From positions 1-20,245 of the forward strand of contig JAEZXP010000241.1 of the NCBI GenBank assembly GCA_023419655.1: a DNA stretch of 20,245 bases, in the 5' to 3' direction. The DNA is from Bacillota bacterium (lineage in GTDB: Bacteria; Bacillota; Clostridia; Lachnospirales; Lachnospiraceae). Below the pieces are notes generated by a model. The model ran no database searches and was not told the origin of the DNA. It worked only from the letters and a program-made list of their open reading frames with translations. Numbering within the stretch: position 1 is the stretch's first letter; the number at the start of each line of letters is the position of its first letter. A program made the position numbers and the translations under genes. Of this stretch, positions 14,494-20,245 are shown piece by piece.

Positions 14494-17430
14494 TTAGATT
14501 AGATTTTTAACTTCCTTAAAAAGGTCTCTATCCTCTTCTATCTTGCTTTCATTCCCGATTACACATATATTCCCTTCATCAAGGACAGCCTGAACCAGTC
14601 TATACAAAGAGCGGATATCCTCCTGCGTTATATTGATAATCTCATCTCTTTCCTTTTTCAGATCCTCATAGGTTACCCCTGAAAGCAGCATATTTAAAGA
14701 CCTGCTGCCCTTTGTCTGAGGCGTCAGCGGAGTATCCAGGGTACTGATGGTACCGATTATATTCTTTGTGATATCCCGCTCATCTGCCGTATAATTCTTG
14801 ATAAAATCAGGCATTTCCTCATACACCCGGTTTGTATCCCTTAAATTAGGGTCACGGTAGGAGGTGAAATATACATCCCCGTCCACTCCTGAAAAACCGC
14901 ACATGCAGCCATAGGCACCGCCTTTTACTCTTACATTCTGCCACAGATAATCATAGGCCAAAATCATCCGAAGAACCTTCAGCGCTCCCGTATACTTATA
15001 TCCTGCTTTAAAATAATTACCTGCTCTTGCCACATATTGTACCTGCATCGCCGCCTTAAAGCCTTCATTTAAGCATCTTGGTGCAAAAGGCATCTTATCA
15101 TATCCTTCAAAAAGCTTCTCCGGTGCATTTTTTCTCAGATTACTGACAAAAGAGGAAAAGCCTTTCGAGAATAAATCATAGCCGTCCTTATCTGCTGTAA
15201 TACTGGCCATAAGCTTCCCCTTAACGAATACCATTTCCACCAGCTCTTTCAGCCGGGTAATTACCGTATCCTTCATTTCACCATAATTCGTGGTCAGATT
15301 CTCGATAAATTGATAGAAGGATATTCCCTGGATAGCCTCATTAAACATACCATGGACCGAATAATAGGAGATAACCCTGTTTACAGCCACGGAATGACCC
15401 GAGGATTGGAACATCATCTGCATTCTGGATTTCATCTCATCAAGGATTTCCTTTAGCCTTTTGTAATCCTTTATCTGGGTATGATGAAGGATTTCCTGTA
15501 TCAGCCGGAATGCTTCCGGAAGCTTATCATACATTACCTTCGCTCTGATTTCATACATTGGCAGGAATTCATCGATGCTGTCCCTGATTGAAAAGCTTGC
15601 CACATTGTGATAGATACCTCCCGTATGAACATTCACCTCATTGGAATATTCCAGATAGCTGTAATTATCTGTATCCACCGCTCCCAGAACCAGTGTTAAT
15701 AATGACAGGTACGGAAGAAGCTCCTTCGGTATGTCCTTCACATCAAACAGCAGTCTCAGATAGGCTATCTCATTTGTAAACACCTCATGATGAATAACCC
15801 GGACGCCGTCTATCGTCTTTTCCTCATTGTACAGGGGCTGTGGTTCAGGTCCTATATCCTCCCTTGTGAGCAGAGGAATCTTCTCTATCTCCTCCTTCGT
15901 TGAAGGCGTCTCCTGATATATCTTTAAATTGTTCGTTTTCCTTATGATGTTTTGTAATTCTTCTCTTGACAGGCTTTCCTTATAATCTGAAAGCCCTTTT
16001 CTCATCTTTTCTTCACGGATTTTATTAAGGCCTGCCATCGGCTTTAGAATAACAAAGGATGCATGGTTATTATCGAGCAGATAATCCTTAATCAGCTTCT
16101 CATAATATCCGGTTCGAATGTATTTTTTCATTTTATCATAAATTATGCTGTCATTTAACTCATCAAAAGGCTTATTCTCATCATATAGCCAGCTTTTCAT
16201 GACTTTAAGCCCATACATAAGCCCTTTAGGGAAATTACCATAATCCGCTTCACGGTATTTGAATTCAAACAAATTGATGGCTCCGCGGATGGACTTTTCA
16301 TTTAATCCCTCCTGAACCAGCTTTAATAATGTTCTGCGAATGACTGACAGGAATTCCTGCTTCTTGTCCTCATCGGAATTCTTTGCAATGATGGAAAGCG
16401 CCGATTGAAGATACTCTCCGTTAAACTGGCTTAAGATATCCTTTCCTATACCGGCATCCAAAAGCGCCTGCTTTACCGGTGCCCCCGGCGCCTCAAAAAG
16501 TACATAATCAAGAATCTGAAAGCCCAGACCCAGCTCTTTATTCCTGGATTCTCCTATCACGATATTTAAGCTGAGGTAGGTATTTTCTTTCGATTCCTCC
16601 TCCTCTCCCAAAGAGTAAAATGCCCTGACCTCTTTAAGAGTGTCAAATCCTTTCTGGACAGTAATCTCAGAATCCACCTTCAAATAATCAAACTGTGACA
16701 GATATTCCTTATCGAGCCAAATAAGCCTCTCTTCAAAGTCCATGTCACCATACAGGTATAGATAGCTATTGGACGGATGATAATAGGTTCTATGAAATTC
16801 TAAAAACTCCTCATAGGTCAGCTGGGGAATATACTCCGGGTCTCCTCCTGATTCTACCCCATATGCGGTATCCGGGAACAGCGTATTTTGATTCATCCTT
16901 AACAGCTGCTGCTCAGGCGATGAGAAGGCTCCCTTCATTTCATTATAGACGACGCCGTTAATTAAAAGCTCATCGGCTTCCTTTTCCAGCTCATAATGCC
17001 ATCCCTCCTGCTCAAATATCTCCTTTCGATTGTAGATATTCGGATAAAGCACGGCATCCATATAGACATGCATCAAATTCTTAAAATCCTGGTCGTTCTG
17101 ACTGGCTATCGGGTAAATCGTTCTGTCCGAATAGGTCATCGCATTTAAAAAGGTATTCAACGAGCCCTTTGCCAGCTCTATAAACGGGTCTTTTGCAGGA
17201 AAATTCTTAGAACCACATAGAACCGAATGCTCGATGATATGTGCCACACCGGTGCTATTCTTTGGCGGTGTTCTAAATCCTATGGAAAATACCTTATTGG
17301 TATCGTCATTCTTTATCAGGGCTATCCTTGCACCGGATTTAATATGCACAAGATTCGCTCCCTGTCCGTTTAAATCCTCCAGTTTTTCATCAAAAACAAA
17401 TTGGTATTGTGAAGGTATGTTTATCTTCAT
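14494..17430 (-). CDS. M16C insulinase-family zinc metallopeptidase (presequence-protease-like)
   Basis: A 978-residue single-chain M16C peptidase related to mitochondrial/chloroplast PreP, an enzyme that degrades unstructured peptides inside a closed two-half chamber. The inverted zinc motif H64-I-I-E67-H68 is intact. The third zinc ligand is E164 in the conserved VVYNEMKGAFSSPE, 96 residues later, as in PreP. The typical segment after the motif (SVLCGSKNFPAKDPF) is present, as is FLNAMTYSDRTIYP. The second half carries the catalytically inactive repeat, including GGAYGC and YRDPNLRDT near the C-terminus. No signal peptide or membrane segment is seen, so a cytoplasmic peptide-clearing role is likely. 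ATG 17430 has GGAGGAGAAAGG upstream. It has its own promoter and is the first gene of the era-recO cluster. Confidence 0.95.
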   Translation of the reverse strand: MKINIPSQYQFVFDEKLEDLNGQGANLVHIKSGARIALIKNDDTNKVFSIGFRTPPKNSTGVAHIIEHSVLCGSKNFPAKDPFIELAKGSLNTFLNAMTYSDRTIYPIASQNDQDFKNLMHVYMDAVLYPNIYNRKEIFEQEGWHYELEKEADELLINGVVYNEMKGAFSSPEQQLLRMNQNTLFPDTAYGVESGGDPEYIPQLTYEEFLEFHRTYYHPSNSYLYLYGDMDFEERLIWLDKEYLSQFDYLKVDSEITVQKGFDTLKEVRAFYSLGEEEESKENTYLSLNIVIGESRNKELGLGFQILDYVLFEAPGAPVKQALLDAGIGKDILSQFNGEYLQSALSIIAKNSDEDKKQEFLSVIRRTLLKLVQEGLNEKSIRGAINLFEFKYREADYGNFPKGLMYGLKVMKSWLYDENKPFDELNDSIIYDKMKKYIRTGYYEKLIKDYLLDNNHASFVILKPMAGLNKIREEKMRKGLSDYKESLSREELQNIIRKTNNLKIYQETPSTKEEIEKIPLLTREDIGPEPQPLYNEEKTIDGVRVIHHEVFTNEIAYLRLLFDVKDIPKELLPYLSLLTLVLGAVDTDNYSYLEYSNEVNVHTGGIYHNVASFSIRDSIDEFLPMYEIRAKVMYDKLPEAFRLIQEILHHTQIKDYKRLKEILDEMKSRMQMMFQSSGHSVAVNRVISYYSVHGMFNEAIQGISFYQFIENLTTNYGEMKDTVITRLKELVEMVFVKGKLMASITADKDGYDLFSKGFSSFVSNLRKNAPEKLFEGYDKMPFAPRCLNEGFKAAMQVQYVARAGNYFKAGYKYTGALKVLRMILAYDYLWQNVRVKGGAYGCMCGFSGVDGDVYFTSYRDPNLRDTNRVYEEMPDFIKNYTADERDITKNIIGTISTLDTPLTPQTKGSRSLNMLLSGVTYEDLKKERDEIINITQEDIRSLYRLVQAVLDEGNICVIGNESKIEEDRDLFKEVKNLI

Positions 17431-17474
17431 CCTTTCTCCTCCATTACAATAAAATATTTATATTCATTGATATT

Positions 17475-17502
17475 TTTATACCTGATACGTTAAGTATGGC
17501 AA
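17475..17502 (-). promoter_or_regulatory. Probable sigma-A promoter of the M16C peptidase gene
   Basis: On the minus strand TTGCCA (17502-17497), a 16-bp spacer and TATAAA (17480-17475) lie about 45 bases before ATG 17430. This would drive the peptidase-era block. Confidence 0.6.
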
Positions 17503-17530
17503 TTTCTAGTAATCGCTTATTCATAATAAC

Positions 17531-17548
17531 ACAAATAAATTTATTTGT
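17531..17548. repeat. 18-bp perfect palindrome in the divergent promoter region
   Basis: ACAAATAAATTTATTTGT is a perfect 18-bp inverted repeat with no spacer. It lies about 30 bp upstream of the peptidase -35 and 90 bp upstream of the cold-shock -35. It could be an operator for a dimeric repressor, but such AT-rich palindromes also arise by chance. The flanking bases do not extend it. Confidence 0.4.
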
Positions 17549-17637
17549 CATCGCATATACTCATAAAAATTGCAAAATGTAAAATTAAGGTTTTTCAAAA
17601 ATGTTAATAAAATATTACAAAATACAACAAAGAAAGT

Positions 17638-17666
17638 TTGACTTTTTTATGTACTTGTGGTAAATT
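17638..17666 (+). promoter_or_regulatory. Strong sigma-A promoter of the cold-shock gene
   Basis: TTGACT (17638-17643), a 17-bp spacer ending in TGG, and TAAATT (17661-17666) form a near-consensus promoter with an extended -10. Start near 17673 gives a 5' leader of about 52 bases. Confidence 0.75.
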
Positions 17667-17675
17667 TAGTCTATC

Positions 17676-17693
17676 ATTACTTATATTAGTAAT
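17676..17693 (+). promoter_or_regulatory. 5'-terminal stem-loop in the csp leader
   Basis: ATTACT (17676-17681) and AGTAAT (17688-17693) can pair over 6 bp with a six-base loop, just after the predicted transcription start. A hairpin near the 5' end may protect the mRNA or act as a temperature-sensitive element. It is much shorter than the E. coli cspA leader. Confidence 0.4.
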
Positions 17694-17724
17694 ACAACTT
17701 TATTCACGTTTTAGGAGGCGTTTT

Positions 17725-17925
17725 ATGAGAAAGGGTACAGTAAAGTGGTTTAATGCAAAAAAAGGCTTTGGCTTTATATCCGATGAGGAAGGAAACGATG
17801 TATTCGTACACTTTTCAGCACTTCAGATGGATGGATTCAAGGTTCTTGAGGAAGGCGACAGTGTTGAATTTGATGTAGTTGAAGGCGAGAAAGGCCCTCA
17901 GGCTGCGAATGTAACAAGGTTATAA
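17725..17925 (+). CDS. Cold-shock protein (CspA family)
   Basis: A 66-residue single cold-shock domain, the normal length for the family, that binds single-stranded RNA/DNA and melts RNA structures. The frame opens 29 codons earlier, but ATG 17725 is chosen because TAGGAGGCG precedes it, the upstream part overlaps the promoter, and the product then starts with [13 protein letters not shown]1 is KGFGFI (13-18) and RNP2 is VFVHF (26-30); aromatic residues W8, F15, F17, F27, H29 and F30 form the nucleic-acid-binding face. The C-terminus [10 protein letters not shown] is typical. It is monocistronic, divergent from the M16C peptidase gene and convergent with the M56 peptidase gene. The strong promoter suggests high expression. 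Confidence 0.97.
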   Translation: MRKGTVKWFNAKKGFGFISDEEGNDVFVHFSALQMDGFKVLEEGDSVEFDVVEGEKGPQAANVTRL

Positions 17926-18002
17926 TCAAGACGACTTAATGTAATTTTTATATATATGGCGGCATATTTTAAAAGTTATAGATAGCGTGGTTGTAACAGA
18001 CG

Positions 18003-18021
18003 GGTAACAAGTATTGTTATC
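18003..18021. repeat. Short inverted repeat downstream of csp
   Basis: GGTAACAA and TTGTTATC flank a 3-base loop, an 8-bp stem with one G-U pair. There is no T-run after it, so I do not call it a terminator. The 121 bases between the csp stop and the large hairpin otherwise hold nothing I can name. Confidence 0.35.
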
Positions 18022-18046
18022 TGGTAAGAATGAAGAATGAATTTTC

Positions 18047-18125
18047 AAGGGCGTGTTGCAAAATGATATCAGGTGTACCTGCGGTTCATACCTGTGTGCC
18101 TGACGATATTTTGCAACACGCCCTT
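18047..18125. repeat. 79-nt long hairpin between convergent genes (terminator or palindromic element)
   Basis: The outer arms AAGGGCGTGTTGCAAAAT (18047-18064) and its exact complement (18108-18125) pair over 18 bp. Allowing G-U pairs, the stem continues inward through GATATCAGGTGTAC and GTGTGCCTGACGATAT with only two mismatches, to about 32 bp, capped by a 15-base loop. It starts five bases after the M56 gene stop and lies 121 bases past csp. The placement fits a shared terminator, but neither side has a proper U-run (plus side TTTCAATTT, minus side TTGAAAATTC). A dispersed palindromic (REP- or MITE-like) element is the alternative. Confidence 0.7.
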
Positions 18126-18130
18126 TCAAT

Positions 18131-19948
18131 TTAAGAATCCGGTTTTGTCCGGTCAATGCCTATGGCAGTTAGTTCACCATCCACAATAGCCAGCTCACCT
18201 GTTGCAAGCGTGTCATTTTGGGAAGTTGGATGCTTTGTCTGTTTTACCATCAGCCGTCCGTTGTCAAGAAAGAGAACATAATCATAAAATCCGCGGTCAC
18301 TTAGCGTATACGCATTACCCGTTACATAATCACAGACAATGATTCGTTCATCAATCATACCGGAGCCGATGCTGACCGTTGCACAAAATTCAGGCAGGCC
18401 GTCTCCGGTCAGGTCCGCAAGGTATACGTTCCAGACAGGCATTCCAAAAATAAGCTCCTTTTCATCGTCTGAATCCACAGCCGTGACGTTGTCCGGCGTC
18501 CATCTGAACACCGTATCCGGATATTCGGGCACCTCCAATTCCAGTGTCGTCCCTGGCAATGGCATCATCCATGCATTATCCGAATAATCCAGCCATTCCC
18601 GAGCCTCATATGCGGCATCCGATACTGTTAATGTATCATCCGACACTGTCTCAAACACCGCTTTATAGACATACCTTGCTCCGGCATCCGCAAAAAGCGG
18701 TACATCCGCCGACAAAAATACCAGTGTCTGCTCATCTTCCACCCTAAACCTTGCAATAACGTCTCCATTTTTCACGCCGTAAGCGCCTTCTTCGGAATCA
18801 TTTTCTATAACCGCATGTATCAGCAATTCATCATTTGTGATAGAAGAAGTGCATTTTGGCCCCGTATAGCTGCTGATTAGTGCGGGTAAAAATTCCACCC
18901 TTCCGTCGCTATAGAGACGAACGAAACGAAGCCGCTCAAATTTTTGCCTCTCTGTCGGGTTTTCTAAATAATAAGTCCTTGGCGATTCATCCGGCGGGTA
19001 GAACCTCGTATTCTCCTTTTTTGTTTTGTCTGCAAGCAGCCCAATGCTAAATACCAGTGCCACCGCCACCGCCGCCATAATAAGCATACGGGATGATTTC
19101 TTAAACTTTAATACATTCTTTATTCTCGCTTTCATGCCGCCCTCGCCAAAAGCAAGCGGGCTGCCGCCAATAATGCGCCGTTTTGTTGCCAAAGACAACA
19201 GGGACAGCGAATAATCTCTCTTTATTTCCCCGCCTATTTCTTTCAGCACCCGTTCGTCGCATGACATTTCCATATCAACGCCCATCAGCAAAAATGCCGC
19301 CCATGCCAACGGGTTAAACCAATGCAGGCACAAAATCAAATATGCCGCGAATTTAACAAGATGGTCACGCCGCCGAATATGCGTCTGCTCATGCAAAAGG
19401 ATGTACCACCGTTCCTGTCCGGATAAATCTGCCGGAAGGTATATCTTCGGACTAAAGATACCAAGTACAAAAGGCGTTTCTATATATTCAGAAGTATAAA
19501 TATTTTCTTTAACACACACAGCCTTCCGCATTTTCCGTTTAAGCACAAGAAATGACACCACGCCGTAAATTAACATTATAACAGCACCGGCAAGCCATAC
19601 AAATGCTCCAATTGCGGTCCAAATCTGCAACGGATTTACACTGGCTCCAAGTTCAGGAGCCGGAAGCGAATCACTGATAATATTATCTACGACCGTCACG
19701 CCGCTGTTAATGCGCGGTACGGTTTGCATGGCTATATCCGAAGGTATCGCCTGTGCCCTAAACGGCACCAGACTGAAAATACTCTCAATTGAAAACGGAC
19801 ACACAAGCCGGAAGCCTGCTACAGCCCACAGGCAATATGAAATGATTTTCGGAGCCTTTCTAAGCAGCGGCCGGACAAAACCTATCGCCACAATGGCGAA
19901 TGCTCCGGTAAGACTCATGTTTAAGATTGTCAGAAACAGCTTATCCAT
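18131..19948 (-). CDS. M56 (BlaR1/MecR1-like) membrane metallopeptidase with non-PBP sensor domain
   Basis: A 605-residue membrane-bound zinc peptidase that probably acts as signal transducer for the adjacent BlaI-type repressor. ATG 19948 is chosen because GGGGGAGGGGACA precedes it; the frame continues nine codons upstream inside the repressor gene. Membrane segments lie at about 4-25, 35-58 and 106-136. The cytoplasmic gluzincin domain has H186-E-Q-T-H190, with the downstream E227-M-S-C-D231. A fourth membrane segment at about 289-306 leads to an external domain (307-605). That domain lacks the serine motifs of a penicillin-binding domain such as STxK. Instead it has ADLTGDGLPEF (511-521), resembling an FG-GAP/VCBS-type calcium-loop repeat. 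So the signal is probably not a beta-lactam. Its start overlaps the repressor stop by 8 bases, indicating coupling. Confidence 0.92.
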   Translation of the reverse strand: MDKLFLTILNMSLTGAFAIVAIGFVRPLLRKAPKIISYCLWAVAGFRLVCPFSIESIFSLVPFRAQAIPSDIAMQTVPRINSGVTVVDNIISDSLPAPELGASVNPLQIWTAIGAFVWLAGAVIMLIYGVVSFLVLKRKMRKAVCVKENIYTSEYIETPFVLGIFSPKIYLPADLSGQERWYILLHEQTHIRRRDHLVKFAAYLILCLHWFNPLAWAAFLLMGVDMEMSCDERVLKEIGGEIKRDYSLSLLSLATKRRIIGGSPLAFGEGGMKARIKNVLKFKKSSRMLIMAAVAVALVFSIGLLADKTKKENTRFYPPDESPRTYYLENPTERQKFERLRFVRLYSDGRVEFLPALISSYTGPKCTSSITNDELLIHAVIENDSEEGAYGVKNGDVIARFRVEDEQTLVFLSADVPLFADAGARYVYKAVFETVSDDTLTVSDAAYEAREWLDYSDNAWMMPLPGTTLELEVPEYPDTVFRWTPDNVTAVDSDDEKELIFGMPVWNVYLADLTGDGLPEFCATVSIGSGMIDERIIVCDYVTGNAYTLSDRGFYDYVLFLDNGRLMVKQTKHPTSQNDTLATGELAIVDGELTAIGIDRTKPDS

Positions 19949-20245
19949 TGTCCCCTCCCCCTGTGTGCTCATCAATAAGCCGTCGCAGTTCCTCCGCCTG
20001 TTTCGGTGTTAATTTTTTACCACCGATAAATGATGTAATAAATTTAGGAAGTGACCCGCCGAAAGTATCCTCCACATACCGGCGGCTTTGCCGGGCCGTT
20101 AACTCGTCAAGGGTGAGTACAATCCTTACATTCGCATTTTCATTCTTAAAAATCCCCTTGTCGCAGAGCTTCTTTAGTACCGTATAAGTCGTGGATTTTT
20201 TCCAGCCCATCCTTTGCTGTGCAAGTGTAACCAGCTCCGGAGAGG
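19941..20245 (-). CDS. BlaI/MecI-family transcriptional repressor (partial, runs off right edge)
   Basis: The C-terminal 100 residues of a winged-helix repressor; the frame stays open to the right edge, so the N-terminus is missing. An internal ATG at 20210 is not the start, because homology-like sequence (SPELVTLAQQRMGWKKSTTYT) continues upstream of it. The visible part contains the recognition helix region KKSTTYTVLKKLCDKGIF, followed by the wing, then the dimerisation region with the helix LTPKQAEELRRLIDEH near the C-terminus. Relatives bind as dimers to operators before their own operon and are cleaved or released when the partner M56 peptidase is activated. Here the stop TAA overlaps the peptidase gene's start by 8 bases. 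The operator must lie beyond the edge. What it controls besides itself is unknown. Confidence 0.9.
   Translation of the reverse strand, partial: SPELVTLAQQRMGWKKSTTYTVLKKLCDKGIFKNENANVRIVLTLDELTARQSRRYVEDTFGGSLPKFITSFIGGKKLTPKQAEELRRLIDEHTGGGDNG

Noticed and set aside
14137..14502. 121-codon plus-strand open frame opposite era
   Set aside because: It is an antisense shadow of the well-supported era gene. No ribosome binding site or recognisable protein features were seen.
17638..17724. N-terminal 29-residue extension of the cold-shock protein
   Set aside because: It overlaps the promoter and transcription start, and TAGGAGGCG fits ATG 17725, which gives a standard 66-residue protein.
18131..19948. 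Beta-lactam sensor BlaR1 and a resistance locus
   Set aside because: The external domain lacks penicillin-binding motifs and no beta-lactamase or PBP2a-like gene is visible in the window.
1..20245. CRISPR arrays, tRNA, rRNA, transposases or phage genes
   Set aside because: No regularly spaced repeats, tRNA cloverleaf, rRNA sequence, or transposase/integrase motifs were seen on either strand.

Overview
The window looks like chromosomal DNA from a low-G+C anaerobic Firmicute, most likely a member of the Lachnospiraceae / Clostridium cluster XIVa. The grounds are the AT-rich intergenic DNA, strong AGGAGG-type ribosome binding sites, several lipoproteins with Gram-positive-style lipoboxes, a clostridial-type pyruvate phosphate dikinase, single-chain glycyl-tRNA synthetase, and the order era - yqzL-like - recO - lipoprotein - glyQS - ppdK. 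The assignment is inference from content; no database search was possible.

Region 1 (1-7213) is a transport locus. Read right to left on the minus strand, a probable operon encodes a surface lipoprotein with a PHP-type metallohydrolase domain (CehA/McbA-like), a small DUF4430 lipoprotein, a BMP-family substrate-binding lipoprotein, a double-domain ABC ATPase and two permeases; the second permease runs off the left edge and starts at TTG. A divergent AraC-family regulator (6314-7213, plus strand) sits at the head. The shared intergenic region holds two near-identical 11-bp direct repeats 20 bp apart, a good candidate operator. The likely logic is that the anchored hydrolase acts on an extracellular compound, the BMP protein captures the product (this family binds nucleosides or related small molecules), and the ABC complex imports it, with AraC sensing the inducer. 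Substrate and DUF4430 role are unknown. This is the least conventional part of the window.

Region 2 (about 7214-17430) is a housekeeping cluster on the minus strand: M16C zinc peptidase, Era GTPase, a YqzL-like small protein overlapping the start of RecO, RecO, an uncharacterised lipoprotein, glycyl-tRNA synthetase and pyruvate phosphate dikinase. Separate promoters are visible before the peptidase, the lipoprotein and ppdK, and a wobble-paired intrinsic terminator lies after ppdK. The ppdK leader contains a hairpin followed by a U-rich run.

Region 3 (about 17431-20245) starts with a divergent promoter region driving a cold-shock protein on the plus strand. A 79-nt near-perfect hairpin then separates that gene from a convergent pair on the minus strand: an M56 (BlaR1-like) membrane metallopeptidase and a BlaI/MecI-type repressor that runs off the right edge. 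By eye this pair is richer in G+C than the rest, and its sensor domain is not a penicillin-binding domain. It may be an acquired signalling module.
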